A DNA stretch of 64,000 bases from Methylorubrum extorquens (lineage in GTDB: Bacteria; Pseudomonadota; Alphaproteobacteria; Rhizobiales; Beijerinckiaceae): NCBI RefSeq assembly GCF_024169925.1, contig NZ_JALJXF010000001.1:3974001-4038000 (forward strand). Direction: 5' to 3'. The notes beneath the pieces are model-generated. The model had not been told where the DNA came from and did no database searches. It saw only the letters and a program-made list of their open reading frames with translations. Below are positions 20,313 through 30,527 of this stretch, in pieces; the first letter of the stretch is position 1; every line of letters starts with the position of its first letter. The position numbers and the translations under genes are program-made.

Positions 20313-21884
20313 TCAGAAGAAGATCGGCCGCGCGCTCGCGGAGTGCTCGACCAGCACCGCGCCGGTGGCCGGATCGACCTCCTTCAGCACCGCGTCGTAG
20401 CCCCACAAATCGGCGAGGTGCTGGAGCACGCGGCGGGCATCCTCCCGCTGCAGGGTGATGCGGTTGAGCGCCTTGTGGTGGAGGATGAGCCGGCGATCGC
20501 CCTCCAGATCGACGTCCACCACCTCGATGTCGGGGTCGAGCCACGCCACGTCGTACTGCCGGGCGAAGGAGCGCCGCATCTTGCGGTAGCCGCGCTCGTC
20601 GTGGATCGCCTCCACGCGCATCTCCGGTTCGTCGGGATCGTCGGTCACGTGGAACAGCCGCATGTCGCGCATCAATTTCGGGCTCAGGAACTGCGCGATG
20701 AAGCTCTCGTCGCGGTAGTTCTCCCAGCAGTCGCGCAGCACGCCCATGGCGTCACCGCGGCCGGCGATGTCGGGGAACCACTCGCGGTCTTCGTCGCTCG
20801 GCTGCTCCACGATGCGGGCGATGTCCTGCATCATGGCAAACCCCAAGGCGTAGGGGTTGTGGCCGCCGAAGGAGCGGTCATCGAAGGTCGGCTGGCGGAT
20901 GACGTTGGTGTGCGATTGCAGGAATTCGAGATAGGCCGCCTCGCTGAGCTGCCCCTTCTGCGAGAGCGCGTTCATGATCCGGTAGTGGCAGTAGGTGGCG
21001 CAGCCCTCGTTCATCACCTTGGTCTGACGCTGCGGGTAGAAATACTGCGCCACGAGGCGGACGATGCGCAGGATCTCGCGCTGCCAGGGCCGCAGACGGG
21101 GTGCGACCTTCTCCAGGAAATAGAGGATGTTCTCCTGCGGCAGTTCGAGCAGCGCCCGGCGCCGCTCCAGCGCCGGGTCGCCCTTCTGTCCGCCGGTCTT
21201 GGCCGGCAGGGTGCGCCAGAGATCGTTGTAGATCTGCTCGCCGTGCTCCTCGCGCTCGCGCTCCCGGCGCTGCTCGCTCGCCAGATCCGGCCGCTTCTTG
21301 CGGGGATAGCGGTGGACGCCCTGGCTCATCAGCGCGTGGGCGGCGTCGAGCACGTGCTCGACCGCCTGATGCCCGTAGCGCTCCTCGCAGCGGGCGATGT
21401 AGCTCTTGGCAAAGTCCAGGTAGTCGAGGATGCCCTCGGCATCGGTCCACTGCCGGAACAGATAGTTGTTCTTGAAGAAGTGGTTATGCCCGAAGGCGGC
21501 GTGGGCGATCACCAGCGTCTGCATCGTCGCCGTGTTCTCCTCCATGACGTAGGAGATGCACGGATCGGAGTTGATGACGATCTCGTAGGCGAGCCCCATC
21601 AGGCCGCGACGGTAGCTCGCCTCCTGCTGGGCGAAGTGCTTGCCGAAGGACCAGTGCTTGTAGAACAGCGGCATGCCGATCGAGGCATAGGCATCGAGCA
21701 TCTGCTCGGCGGTGATGATCTCGATCTGGTTCGGGTACCACGACAGGCCGAGTTCGGGCCCCGCCACCGCCTCGCAGGCATCGTGGATGCGCCGGATCGT
21801 CTCGAAGTCCCAGTCATTGCCGGAAAACAACAGCTCGCCCGGTTTGGGCGCCGTCGACTTCGTGCGGCTCAGGCTCGCGACCAT
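20313..21884 (-). CDS. SpoVR family protein
   Basis: Cytoplasmic protein of 523 residues with the family hallmarks LSWYPNQIEIITAEQMLDAYASIGMP, HWSFGK, GLAYEIVINSDPCISY and NEGCATYCHYRIMN; many conserved His and Glu suggest a metal-bound fold. The biochemical activity of SpoVR proteins is unknown; Bacillus SpoVR affects spore cortex, while E. coli YcgB is a stress-induced homologue. It is the last gene of a three-gene minus-strand unit behind prkA and the DUF444 gene, an arrangement conserved in proteobacteria and usually controlled by stress or nutrient limitation. AGAAGGG precedes the ATG. Confidence 0.93.
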   Translation of the reverse strand: MVASLSRTKSTAPKPGELLFSGNDWDFETIRRIHDACEAVAGPELGLSWYPNQIEIITAEQMLDAYASIGMPLFYKHWSFGKHFAQQEASYRRGLMGLAYEIVINSDPCISYVMEENTATMQTLVIAHAAFGHNHFFKNNYLFRQWTDAEGILDYLDFAKSYIARCEERYGHQAVEHVLDAAHALMSQGVHRYPRKKRPDLASEQRREREREEHGEQIYNDLWRTLPAKTGGQKGDPALERRRALLELPQENILYFLEKVAPRLRPWQREILRIVRLVAQYFYPQRQTKVMNEGCATYCHYRIMNALSQKGQLSEAAYLEFLQSHTNVIRQPTFDDRSFGGHNPYALGFAMMQDIARIVEQPSDEDREWFPDIAGRGDAMGVLRDCWENYRDESFIAQFLSPKLMRDMRLFHVTDDPDEPEMRVEAIHDERGYRKMRRSFARQYDVAWLDPDIEVVDVDLEGDRRLILHHKALNRITLQREDARRVLQHLADLWGYDAVLKEVDPATGAVLVEHSASARPIFF

Positions 21885-21941
21885 GTCGGCCCTTCTCTTC
21901 GACGCTGTGTCGCCCCTCCTGACGGAAGGGCGATCGCTGGC

Positions 21942-23240
21942 TCACGCCTCCGCCCGCGCATCCTTGCGACCGAACAGCTCGCGGAACACGGGGTAGATGT
22001 CGCGGCGGTGGTTCACCTTGCGCATGGCGAGCGGTTCGCCGGCCTTGGCCAGGGCCTCGTAGGTCCGCCACAGGGTGGTGCGGTGCTCGACGAAGCCGGC
22101 ACGCGGGCCGTTCTCGTCGCCGACTTCGAGATAGGCGAAGTGCTGGCAGGCCGGCAGGATGTGCGCCCGCAGCAATTCCGTCGAGGTCGGCCCGTCGGAG
22201 GAGACGTTGTCGCCGTCGGAGGCCTGCGCGGCGTAGATGTTCCAGTCGTCCGGCGAGTATCGCTCGGTGACGATGCGCTTCATCTCGGCGAGCGCCGAGG
22301 AGACCAGCGTGCCGCCGGTCTCGCGGGAGCGGAAGAAGGTCTCCTCGTCCACCTCGGCCGCCTTATCGGTGTGGCGGATGAAGACGATCTCGACGTGCTT
22401 GTAGCGGCGCGTCAGGAAGATGTGCAGCAGGATGTAGAAGCGCTTGGCCAGATCCTTCATGTGCTCGGTCATCGAGCCCGAGACGTCCATCAGGCAGAAC
22501 ATCACGGCCTGGGCGATCGGCTTTGGATAGGGCTCGAACCGGCGGAAGCGCAGGTCGATCGGATCGACGTAGGGGATGCGCTTGGAGCGCTCGCGCAAGC
22601 CGAGCAGCTTAAGTTGCAGATCAGGCAGGCGCGGATCGTTCGCGACCTCGGCCGCGGCGATCTCCGCTTCCAACGCCGCCACCTCCTCCAGCTTCGGCCG
22701 CTTGAGGGCGATGCGCCGGGACATGGAGTTGCGCAAAGTGCGCGACAGGGCGAGGTTGGCCGGCGAACCCGAGACGGTGTAGCCGGCCCGGCGCAGGCCC
22801 TCGGTCTCGACCACCGCCAGCCGCCTTTTGGCGAGATCGGGCAGTTCAAGATCTTCGAGGAAGAGGTCGAGGAATTCCTCGCGCGTCAGGACGAAGTGGA
22901 AGGCGTCCTCGCCATTCTCGCCGCCGTCCCCGCCCTCGCCGGAGCCGCCGCCACCCCCGCCGCCCGGCGGGCGCTCGATGCGGTCGCCCTCCACGTAGGT
23001 CTTGTTGCCGGGCAGGATGTAATCCTGATGGCCCGTGCCCGGCTGGCGCGAGAAGCGCGGCTCGCGCACCCCGTCGCCGGGCACGGTGATGCGCCCGTCC
23101 TTGCCGAGGTTCTTGATATCCTTTTCTCGGGCGGATTCCCGAACCGCGCGCTGTGCGACGTCCTTGACCCGGCGCAGGAAGCGTTGGCGGTTCGGGAGGC
23201 TCTTCCCACCTGGATTGAGCCGACGGTCGACGATGTGCAT
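21942..23240 (-). CDS. DUF444 family protein (YeaH-like), VWA-type
   Basis: 432 residues. The start MHIVDRRLNPGGKSLPNRQRF is the typical N terminus of the family. A basic segment is followed by a poly-Gly linker (about residues 93-110), then a helical region and a von Willebrand factor A-like domain whose metal site is seen as MDVSGSM (D252, S254, S256). Such proteins are thought to work with PrkA/YeaG-type AAA+ kinases, as MoxR-VWA pairs do, but no direct activity is known. The frame is open upstream to 23288, but the conserved start at 23240 is preferred. prkA lies 88 bp upstream. Confidence 0.92.
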   Translation of the reverse strand: MHIVDRRLNPGGKSLPNRQRFLRRVKDVAQRAVRESAREKDIKNLGKDGRITVPGDGVREPRFSRQPGTGHQDYILPGNKTYVEGDRIERPPGGGGGGGSGEGGDGGENGEDAFHFVLTREEFLDLFLEDLELPDLAKRRLAVVETEGLRRAGYTVSGSPANLALSRTLRNSMSRRIALKRPKLEEVAALEAEIAAAEVANDPRLPDLQLKLLGLRERSKRIPYVDPIDLRFRRFEPYPKPIAQAVMFCLMDVSGSMTEHMKDLAKRFYILLHIFLTRRYKHVEIVFIRHTDKAAEVDEETFFRSRETGGTLVSSALAEMKRIVTERYSPDDWNIYAAQASDGDNVSSDGPTSTELLRAHILPACQHFAYLEVGDENGPRAGFVEHRTTLWRTYEALAKAGEPLAMRKVNHRRDIYPVFRELFGRKDARAEA

Positions 23241-23328
23241 CCGGGGTCGCTCAGCGCCTTCAAGTCTCACGTCCCCGCTCGGGGACAAAGGTGCGGAAGT
23301 GCGGCGGCGGATGCCGAAGGGCTCGGCT

Positions 23329-25281
23329 TCAACCCGCCTGCTTCACCCGCATGTACCATTCCACGAGCCGCCGAACCTGCCGTTCGGTGTAGCCACGATC
23401 GGTCATGCGATCGACGAACTCGCCGTGCTTCTTTTCGGTGTCGCTGTCCTTCTTGGATCCAAAGGAGATCACGGGCAGCAGTTCCTCGACCTGAGAGAAC
23501 ATCCGCCGTTCGATCACTTCGCGCAACTTCTCGTAGGACGTCCAGGACGGGTTGCGCCCGCCGTACTGCGCCCGGGAGCGCAGCGCGAACTTTACCACCT
23601 CGTTGCGGAAATCCTTGGGGTTGGCGATGCCGGCGGGCTTCTCGATCTTGGTCAGTTCCTGGTTCAGGAGCTCACGGTTGAGGAGCTGGCCGGTCTCGGC
23701 ATCCTTGAAGTCCTGATCCTCGATCCAGGCGTCCGCGTAGTCGATGTAGCGGTCGAACAGGTTCTGTCCGTAATCGTGGTAGGATTCGAGATAGGCCTTC
23801 TGGATCTCGTGGCCGATGAACTCGGCGTAGCGCGGCGCCAGCTCGGTCTTGATGAACTCGATGTAGCGCTTCTCGGTCTCCGGCGGCAGTTGCTCGCGCC
23901 GGATCGCCTGTTCCAGCACGTACATCAGGTGGACCGGATCGGCCGAGACCTCGGTGGTGTCGTGATTGAAGGTCGCGGCCAGCACCTTGAAGGCGAAGCG
24001 GGTCGAGATCCCGTCCATGCCTTCGTCGACGCCGCCGGTATCCTTGTATTCCTGCATCGAGCGGGCGCGGGGATCGACCTCGCGAAGGCTCTCGCCGTCG
24101 TAGACCCGCATCTTCGAGAACAAGTTGGAGTTGGCGTGCTCGCGCAGACGCGAGAGCACCGAGAAGCGGGCCAGCATCTCCAGCGTGCCCGGCGCGCAGG
24201 CGGCGGTGGAGAGCTCGGAGCTTGAGATCAGCTTCTCGTAGATGCGCTGCTCTTCCGTCACCCGGAGGCAGTAGGGCACCTTGATGACGTAGATGCGGTC
24301 GATGAAGGCTTCGTTGTTCTTGTTGGTCTTGAACGACTGCCACTCGGCCTCGTTCGAGTGCGCCAGGATCACACCGGTGAAGGGGATCGCGCCGATATTC
24401 TCGGTGCCGACATAGTTGCCCTCCTGCGTCGCGGTGAGCAGGGGATGCAGCATCTTGATCGGCGCCTTGAACATCTCGACGAATTCGAGAACGCCCTGGT
24501 TCGCCCGGTTGAGGCCGCCCGAGTAGGAATAGGCGTCCGGATCGGCCTGCGAGAGTGTTTCAAGGCGTCGGATATCGACCTTGCCGACCAGCGAGGAGAT
24601 GTCCTGATTGTTCTCGTCGCCCGGCTCGGTCTTGGCGATGGCGATCTGGCGCAGGCGCGAGGGCCGGACCTTGATCACCTTGAAGCGGGAGATGTCGCCG
24701 TCGAACTCGTCGAGGCGCTTCAGGGCCCAGGGGCTCATCAGGCCGGTGAGGCGGCGGCGCGGGATGCCGAAGCGCTCCTCGATCTCGCGTCCCATGACCT
24801 CGGGATCGAACAGGCCGAGCGGGCTCTCGAAGACCGGAGAGACTTCGTCGCCGGCCTTCAGCACGTAGACCGGGTGGACCTCCATCAGCGCCTTGAGGCG
24901 CTCGGCGAGCGACGACTTGCCGCCGCCGACGGGGCCGAGCAGGTAGAGGATCTGCTTGCGCTCCTCCAACCCCTGCGCGGCGTGGCGGAAGAACGAGACG
25001 ATCCGCTCGATCGTCTCCTCCATACCGTAGAACTCGGCAAAGGCCGGGTAGACCCGGATCGTGCGGTTCATGAACACCCGGCCGAGGCGAGCGTCGCGGG
25101 CGGTATCCACCATCTCCGGCTGGCCGATCGCATCGAGGATGCGCTCGGCGGCGGAGGCATACATCAGCGGGTTGTCGCGGCAGGCCTCGAGATACTCGGA
25201 GAGCGTCATCTCCGTGTCGCGGCGCGCTTCATAGCCGCGAGCGAAGCTCTGGAACAGGTCGTTCGTCGAGTGCAGCGGCAT
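23329..25281 (-). CDS. prkA: PrkA family serine protein kinase
   Basis: 650-residue AAA+-type protein. The N-terminal AAA_PrkA region carries the Walker A loop GPVGGGKS at residues 116-123, and GVILAHSNEAEWQSFK about 180 residues later. The C-terminal part (from about residue 410, RFAFKVLAATFNHD...) is the PrkA kinase-like domain. In E. coli, YeaG is an RpoS-dependent protein involved in the response to nitrogen starvation. The order prkA-DUF444-spoVR here is the usual yeaG-yeaH-ycgB unit. AAGGGGG precedes the ATG at 25281; the 259-bp gap upstream must hold the operon promoter, though I could not pick a clear sigma motif. Confidence 0.95.
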   Translation of the reverse strand: MPLHSTNDLFQSFARGYEARRDTEMTLSEYLEACRDNPLMYASAAERILDAIGQPEMVDTARDARLGRVFMNRTIRVYPAFAEFYGMEETIERIVSFFRHAAQGLEERKQILYLLGPVGGGKSSLAERLKALMEVHPVYVLKAGDEVSPVFESPLGLFDPEVMGREIEERFGIPRRRLTGLMSPWALKRLDEFDGDISRFKVIKVRPSRLRQIAIAKTEPGDENNQDISSLVGKVDIRRLETLSQADPDAYSYSGGLNRANQGVLEFVEMFKAPIKMLHPLLTATQEGNYVGTENIGAIPFTGVILAHSNEAEWQSFKTNKNNEAFIDRIYVIKVPYCLRVTEEQRIYEKLISSSELSTAACAPGTLEMLARFSVLSRLREHANSNLFSKMRVYDGESLREVDPRARSMQEYKDTGGVDEGMDGISTRFAFKVLAATFNHDTTEVSADPVHLMYVLEQAIRREQLPPETEKRYIEFIKTELAPRYAEFIGHEIQKAYLESYHDYGQNLFDRYIDYADAWIEDQDFKDAETGQLLNRELLNQELTKIEKPAGIANPKDFRNEVVKFALRSRAQYGGRNPSWTSYEKLREVIERRMFSQVEELLPVISFGSKKDSDTEKKHGEFVDRMTDRGYTERQVRRLVEWYMRVKQAG

Positions 25282-25540
25282 TCGAACACCCCCTTCAGGC
25301 TGATGACAGCTTCATCCTGTCTCGGGTCGAACGCAACTGACATTGCGGGTTTTGTCGCACCGCCCACAGGAGCGCCGCCTTGCGTGTGAAACGGGACACA
25401 CTCAAAGCTGGCCGGGATTTAGCCCGAGCTTGACCGGCCCCGGACCGGAGGCAGAAACCTCCGGCCGAAGACCGGAAGCCCCTGAAATACGTCAGAATTG
25501 CTGCATCGCAGCATGACGACGCACGAAATGGTTCATCCGA

Positions 25541-26014
25541 TCAGAGATCGGTGCCGCTTTTCTTCTCGTCCTTGGACTTATCGTCCTTGCCGACGGTGAT
25601 GCGAATGTCGCGCTTCTCGATTTCGCCATCGGAGTTCTTGATCTCCACTACGACCCCGTCGGAGCCCGTATAGCCGCCGTTGGGCTGGTAGAAGATCGCC
25701 TGAACCTCGGCGTCCTTGTTGGGGCAGCGGTACTTGGCCGGCGTCTTCAGCTTGCCAGCCTTCGTGATGAGCGAACCGGATTTCGGTGGCGTCACCACCT
25801 TGATCTCGGGCATCGGACCGGCAGAGCAATCCTTCTTCAGGTTCGGCACGATGACGAGACGAGCCTGCTTGCCGGCGGGCACGGTCTCGCTCTTGGTGAC
25901 GGTGGTCTGCGCAAGGGCGGGCCCGGCGAGACAAAGCCAGGCGGCGGCGAAGGCGGCGGGCAGCGCCGCAATCGGTCTCGTGGCCGGTCTCGTGGCAGTG
26001 GTCGGCAGATCCAT
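25541..26014 (-). CDS. Secreted hypothetical protein, 157 residues
   Basis: Not recognised by function. A Sec-type signal peptide is visible: Arg-containing start, hydrophobic LPAAFAAAWLCLAGPALA, with cleavage expected after ALA and before QTTVTKS. The mature part has a beta-rich composition with two Cys (KKDCSAGPMPEIKV and KYRCPNKDAE) that could form a disulfide, and a Lys/Asp-rich tail (KDDKSKDEKKSGTDL). GAGGAAA precedes the ATG at 26014. Likely periplasmic. Single gene, between the prkA unit and another hypothetical. Confidence 0.75.
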   Translation of the reverse strand: MDLPTTATRPATRPIAALPAAFAAAWLCLAGPALAQTTVTKSETVPAGKQARLVIVPNLKKDCSAGPMPEIKVVTPPKSGSLITKAGKLKTPAKYRCPNKDAEVQAIFYQPNGGYTGSDGVVVEIKNSDGEIEKRDIRITVGKDDKSKDEKKSGTDL

Positions 26015-26153
26015 CGGCGTTTCCTCGAGCGTCGTCAGGCAACCCGCCGGAGAGCCGCCGGGCGCCAACGACGATGTGGGGAGGGCCGCGGCCCGCGTCG
26101 AGGCTTGTGCCTTCGAATCTTGCTAACCGAACCTTGCCGGAAGCGGCGCCTGC

Positions 26154-26573
26154 TCAGTGCTGCAGCGCGGCGGCGACCGTGCCGGCCACCCGCGCAATCT
26201 GCGCGTCATCGAGCTGGCCGGCGAGCGCCTGAGTCAACGCCTTCTCGACGCGCTCGCGCTCGCCGAGATCGGCGAAGGGTGCAGCCGGAATGTCCCCATC
26301 GCCTAGATCGCAGGCGCGGCGGATGGTATCGGCGGCCTTGAGCAGCGTCTCCCGGTCGGCCGGGCCCATATCCCAGAGCGGCGCCCGCAGCCGGCTGATG
26401 ACCCGCCGCGCGTCACGGTACTCCCGATCGACCGTCGTTGCGGCCTCGATCTGGCTGACGAGGAACATCAATTCCAGAACCTCGTTGGCAGCTTCCGGGC
26501 AGGCGCGCACGATCCGCATCACGCGGGCGATGAGTTCCTGGGTCGGAGACATCCGGGAGCGAGGGGGAGCCAT
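26154..26573 (-). CDS. Hypothetical protein, 139 residues
   Basis: Not recognised. No signal peptide or membrane segment. Mostly helical: SPTQELIARVMRIVRACPEAANEVLELM, then a central region VDREYRDARRVISRLRAPLWDMG and a C-terminal helix pair. GAGG is spaced five bases from the ATG at 26573, which decides the start over the second Met at residue 8. It sits 128 bp downstream of merR on the same strand. Confidence 0.6.
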   Translation of the reverse strand: MAPPRSRMSPTQELIARVMRIVRACPEAANEVLELMFLVSQIEAATTVDREYRDARRVISRLRAPLWDMGPADRETLLKAADTIRRACDLGDGDIPAAPFADLGERERVEKALTQALAGQLDDAQIARVAGTVAAALQH

Positions 26574-26701
26574 GGCGCCTCAACGCCGATCCACCGGTAA
26601 AGTTCAGCTCGCATCACGCAAGCGGGCCGAAATCCGCGAGGCCGGCCAATGCCTTGTGCGCAAGCGAGTTTTCGCGTTTCGATCGCGGCCGTCGGTCCGC
26701 C

Positions 26702-27184
26702 TCAGGCGGCTTCGTGATCCGCCTCGTCGAGGCCGGCGAGCAGAGCTCGGCAGGCGCGCAATTCGGCGAGCGCCCCCTCGAGCGCCCGACGATCCGAGGC
26801 GGCGGCCTCGACGCTCTCCTCGTCCCGGTCGATACCGGTCGGTGCGCCGACCTCAGCCTCGCCCCGGCCGAGCGCCTGGACGAAGCGCACGCCGTTCTCT
26901 TTGAGGACGCGCTGCGCCCCGCGGATCGTGTAGCCTTTTCCGCGCAGCAGGCAGCTCACGCCCCTGATGAGATCGACATCCTCCGGCCGATAGTAGCGCC
27001 GGCCACCGGCCCGCTTCGTCGGCTTGATCTGGCTGAACCGGCTCTCCCAGAAGCGCAGGACATGCTGCGGAACGCCGAGTTCCTCGGACACCTCGGTGAT
27101 GGTGCGGAAGGCGCCGGGACTCTTCTCGCCCCGCTCGTCACCGGCGGGAGAAACAAGGGCGGGCGATTCCAACGGCAGTCCCAT
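26702..27184 (-). CDS. MerR family transcriptional regulator
   Basis: 160 residues. The MerR-type winged helix lies at about residues 26-95: [25 protein letters not shown], then [37 protein letters not shown]. No effector-binding cysteines are seen in the short C-terminal helix, so it is probably not a metal sensor. The location directly downstream of ihfA is conserved in alphaproteobacteria. Its targets are not evident from the sequence. Confidence 0.88.
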   Translation of the reverse strand: MGLPLESPALVSPAGDERGEKSPGAFRTITEVSEELGVPQHVLRFWESRFSQIKPTKRAGGRRYYRPEDVDLIRGVSCLLRGKGYTIRGAQRVLKENGVRFVQALGRGEAEVGAPTGIDRDEESVEAAASDRRALEGALAELRACRALLAGLDEADHEAA

Positions 27185-27237
27185 GGCAGCGCCTCAAACC
27201 AGATTGTGCGGGACAGGACCGGAGCGGCTTGGCCGGG

Positions 27238-27564
27238 TCACTCGTCCTCATCCATATCGAGCCCGTTGACGTGGCCGCCATTGATGCGGGCCTTGAGCAC
27301 GTTCGAGGGCTTGAACACCATCACCTGCCGCGGCTCGATCTCGACCTCGACGCCGGTCTTCGGGTTGCGGCCGATGCGCTTGCCCTTGGAGCGCACGACG
27401 AAGGAGCCGAACGAGGACAGTTTCACCGTCTCGCCCGCGGACAGGCAGGTGCAGATCTCGGCGAGCACCGTCTCGACCAGGGCCGCCGATTCGGCCCGCG
27501 ACAGGCCGACCTGCTGGTAGACGGCCTCGCTCAAATCGGCGCGTGTGACCGTCTTGCCTGCCAT
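27238..27564 (-). CDS. ihfA: Integration host factor subunit alpha
   Basis: DNA-bending protein of the HU/IHF family, 108 residues. The start [30 protein letters not shown] and the alpha-type core [39 protein letters not shown] are both clear; the beta-arm carries RNPKTG with the DNA-intercalating Pro. The C-terminal tail MDEDE is acidic. AAGGGGGAG precedes the ATG. It follows fabH after a 208-bp gap that may have its own promoter. Confidence 0.96.
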   Translation of the reverse strand: MAGKTVTRADLSEAVYQQVGLSRAESAALVETVLAEICTCLSAGETVKLSSFGSFVVRSKGKRIGRNPKTGVEVEIEPRQVMVFKPSNVLKARINGGHVNGLDMDEDE

Positions 27565-27772
27565 GCGCTCCCCCTTCCGGCCGAGTTGCTCGACAACCGC
27601 ACCGTCCTTCTCAGGACGCGCGGATGCAGCCTCTGCTCAAATGCCGTGCGGGTCCCTCGACACAGGATCCCGCCGTGTATCTCTATGATCGAACACGCTA
27701 ATCGGCAGAGGGGCGACGGTCAACAGAACCTTGCGGTTGACAGGAATCCAGGCCCGCCCCGTGGCCTTTCGC

Positions 27773-28753
27773 CTACCAGCGGATCAGCGCGGCGCCCCAG
27801 GTGAATCCGCCGCCGATCGCCTCGATCATCACGAGGTCGCCCTCGCGGATGCGCCCGTCGCGGCGGGCGGCGTCTAGCGCCAGGGGAATCGAGGCGGCCG
27901 ACGTGTTGCCGTGCCGATCGACCGTGAGCACCACCTTCTCGCGGGCGATGCCGAGCTTGTCGGCGGAGGCCTCGATGATCCGGCGGTTGGCTTGGTGCGG
28001 CACGAACCACGCAAGGTCGTCGGCGGTGGTGCCCGAGGCGCGGAACGCCTCCTCGATCACGTCGGTGACGGAACCGACGGCGAAGCGGAACACCTCGCGG
28101 CCCTCCATGCGCAGCTTGCCGGTGGTACCGGTCGAGCCGGGCCCGCCATCGACGTAGAGCTTGGCCCGGTGGCGGCCGTCCGAGCGCAGGCAGCTCGAGA
28201 GCACGCCGCGGTCGGCACTCGTCCCCTCGCCCTCGCGGGCCTCCAGCACGATGGCGCCCGCGCCGTCGCCGAACAGCACGCAGGTGGTGCGGTCCTCCCA
28301 GTCGAGCAGCCGCGAGAAGGTCTCGGCGCCGATGACGAGGGCGCGCTTGGCCCCGCCCGTCGCGAGGTAGCGGTCGGCGGTGGATACCGCGTAGACGAAG
28401 CCGGCACAGACCGCCTGGAGGTCGAAGGCGAAGCCACCCTCGATGCCGAGCGCCGCCTGAATCTGGGTGGCGGTGGAGGGGAAGGTGTGATCGGGCGTCG
28501 AGGTCGCGCAGATCACGAGATCGATGTCCGCGGGCGAGAGCCCGGCATCGTCGAGGGCCGCGAGCGCCGCGCGGGTGCCGAGCACCGAGGTCGTCTCGTC
28601 GACGCGCGCGATGTGGCGCTGCCGGATGCCGGTGCGCTGGACGATCCACTCGTCGGAGGTTTCGATCCCGCGCTCGGCGAGGTCTGTGTTCGTGACGACG
28701 GTTTCGGGCAGGTACGCCCCGCAGCCGACCACGACGGAGCGCCGATGCGCCAT
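27773..28753 (-). CDS. fabH: Beta-ketoacyl-ACP synthase III
   Basis: Starts fatty-acid synthesis by condensing an acyl-CoA with malonyl-ACP. 326 residues. The catalytic triad is C116 in [13 protein letters not shown]253 in [10 protein letters not shown] and N283 in [11 protein letters not shown], all present; the C-terminal [13 protein letters not shown] is typical. It lies 33 bp after plsX on the same strand, the usual plsX-fabH pair linking phospholipid and fatty-acid initiation. Confidence 0.97.
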   Translation of the reverse strand: MAHRRSVVVGCGAYLPETVVTNTDLAERGIETSDEWIVQRTGIRQRHIARVDETTSVLGTRAALAALDDAGLSPADIDLVICATSTPDHTFPSTATQIQAALGIEGGFAFDLQAVCAGFVYAVSTADRYLATGGAKRALVIGAETFSRLLDWEDRTTCVLFGDGAGAIVLEAREGEGTSADRGVLSSCLRSDGRHRAKLYVDGGPGSTGTTGKLRMEGREVFRFAVGSVTDVIEEAFRASGTTADDLAWFVPHQANRRIIEASADKLGIAREKVVLTVDRHGNTSAASIPLALDAARRDGRIREGDLVMIEAIGGGFTWGAALIRW

Positions 28754-28786
28754 CAGATCCGTCCCTCTCTCACTTCTCTGCCAAGC

Positions 28787-29845
28787 TCACTTCTCGACCA
28801 AGCCGGCTTCGAGCCCGGCGGCGACCGCGGGCGTCTGCTCCAGCATGTCCCGGATCGTTCGCATCAGGTCGTAACGCGCCATGTCGTGGGCAAGATCGAC
28901 GGCGGCGGCGAAGCCTTGCGCGTTCTCCGAGCCGTGGCTCTTGATGACGATGCCCTCCAACCCGAGGAACACGCCGCCATTGGCCCGGCTCGGGTTCATT
29001 TTTTCGCGCAAAGCCGCGAAAGCTTGGCGCGCGAACAGGTAGCCGATCTTGGCCGAGAGGGTCCGCCCCATCGCCGCCTTCAGATAGGAGGCGATCTGCT
29101 TGGCCGTGCCCTCGGCCGTCTTGAGGGCGATGTTGCCGGTGAAGCCTTCCGTCACCACGACATCCGTGGTGCCGCGGCCGAGATCGTTACCCTCGACGAA
29201 GCCGTGATACGAAAAATTGGCCAGCTCCGACTCGCGCAGGAGGCGGGCGGCCTCTTTCACGGCCTCGTTGCCCTTCATCTCCTCGGTGCCGACATTGAGC
29301 AGGCCGACTGTCGGGCGCTCGACGTCGAGGACGATCCGGGCCATGGCCGAGCCCATCACCGCCATCTCGACGAGATGCTCCGCATCGGTGCCGATGGTGG
29401 CGCCGACATCGAGCACCACGCTCTCGCCGCGCACCGTCGGCCACAGGCAGGCGATGGCCGGGCGCTCGATGCCGGCCATGGTCTTCAGGCAGATCTTCGA
29501 CATCGCCATCAAGGCGCCGGTGTTGCCGGCCGAGACCGCGGCCTGGGCCTCGCCGTCGCGCACCGCCTGGATCGCCCGCCACATCGAGGACTTGCCCCGA
29601 CCCTGGCGCACCGCCTGGCTCGGCTTGTCGTCCATGGCGATCGAGACCGTGGTGTGGCGGATCTCGACGGCGCCGGTCAGGCGCGGCTCGGCCTCGACCA
29701 GGGGGCGCACCACCGCCTCGTCACCGAACAGGATGAAATGGAGTTCGGGGTGGCGCTCACGGGCGATGGCCGCACCGGGCACCACGGTCGTGGGGCCGTG
29801 ATCGCCGCCCATGGCGTCGAGCGAGATGCAAACGCGGTTCGACAT
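28787..29845 (-). CDS. plsX: Phosphate acyltransferase PlsX
   Basis: Makes acyl-phosphate from acyl-ACP for glycerol-3-phosphate acylation by PlsY. 352 residues with the family start [14 protein letters not shown], then [51 protein letters not shown] and [25 protein letters not shown] lies just before the ATG at 29845. Part of the yceD-plsX-fabH block. Confidence 0.97.
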   Translation of the reverse strand: MSNRVCISLDAMGGDHGPTTVVPGAAIARERHPELHFILFGDEAVVRPLVEAEPRLTGAVEIRHTTVSIAMDDKPSQAVRQGRGKSSMWRAIQAVRDGEAQAAVSAGNTGALMAMSKICLKTMAGIERPAIACLWPTVRGESVVLDVGATIGTDAEHLVEMAVMGSAMARIVLDVERPTVGLLNVGTEEMKGNEAVKEAARLLRESELANFSYHGFVEGNDLGRGTTDVVVTEGFTGNIALKTAEGTAKQIASYLKAAMGRTLSAKIGYLFARQAFAALREKMNPSRANGGVFLGLEGIVIKSHGSENAQGFAAAVDLAHDMARYDLMRTIRDMLEQTPAVAAGLEAGLVEK

Positions 29846-30008
29846 GGTTCCTTCGGGACGCCGCGGGGCAAGCCGGCGGGCAGCGAGCGTGAAGGGGCAT
29901 CACAGGCCCCGGAATCGGCGGCGCAAAATAGCGGCAGCGCCCCGCCGGGCAAACAAAAACTCACCCATCGTCGCGATGAGGCTCACCGGAGGGCTGGTGG
30001 CCCATCGA

Positions 30009-30527
30009 TCAACCCTTGTCCCCACCGAGCTTGGCCCGCAGTGCCGCGAGATCGGAGAACGGCAGCGGGTCCTCGCCGACCGTGACCGCATCGAAGGCGA
30101 CGCCGGGCTTGCGCGGGTAGGGATCGAGGCCGAGCGCCAGGAATTCCGCGGTCAGCACGCCGAAATCGACGCGCCCGTTCACGATCGGATCGGGGAGATC
30201 GACATCCTCGGCGTCGGTGTCCTCCAGGATGTCGGCATTGGTGAAGTCGATTTCGACGGGCTCGGAGACCTTCGCCTCGAACGGCTCCAGCGTCACGGTG
30301 CAAACCTGGGTCACCACGGCCTCGACCCGGCCCTCGGCGCGCAGCCGGGTCAGCGAACCGCTCAAGGTGAAGCGGCCGACGAGGTCGCGAAGGGCGGGGA
30401 TCTTGAAGTCGCGGGCCAGCGCCTCGCACTCGGCCGGATTCGCCTCGACGACGATCTCGGCGCGGTCCTTGGGCAGGCGCTCGACGTTGACGGAGCGGGA
30501 GAGCGGCCCCTGCGGCTTCGGCGTCAT
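30009..30527 (-). CDS. YceD/DUF177 family protein
   Basis: 172 residues of the DUF177 family (YceD; large-ribosomal-RNA-subunit accumulation protein in plants and bacteria). Visible: SGSLTRLRAEGRVEAVVTQVCTVTLEPFEAKVSEPVEIDF, the family core, then an acidic stretch EDTDAEDVDLPDPI and VDFGVLTAEFLALGLDPYPRKPG. Only one Cys of the family's possible metal pair is present. The start ATG overlaps the cbp3 stop as ATGA, so translation is likely coupled. In many bacteria yceD precedes rpmF-plsX; here rpmF is absent between them. Confidence 0.88.
   Translation of the reverse strand: MTPKPQGPLSRSVNVERLPKDRAEIVVEANPAECEALARDFKIPALRDLVGRFTLSGSLTRLRAEGRVEAVVTQVCTVTLEPFEAKVSEPVEIDFTNADILEDTDAEDVDLPDPIVNGRVDFGVLTAEFLALGLDPYPRKPGVAFDAVTVGEDPLPFSDLAALRAKLGGDKG

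Noticed and set aside
20238..23681. 1147-codon plus-strand ORF opposite spoVR and the DUF444 gene
   Set aside because: Pure antisense shadow caused by GC codon bias; real conserved proteins are on the other strand.
25578..26042. Second long frame inside the secreted hypothetical gene
   Set aside because: It is a shadow in another frame; the chosen frame has a signal peptide and a ribosome binding site.
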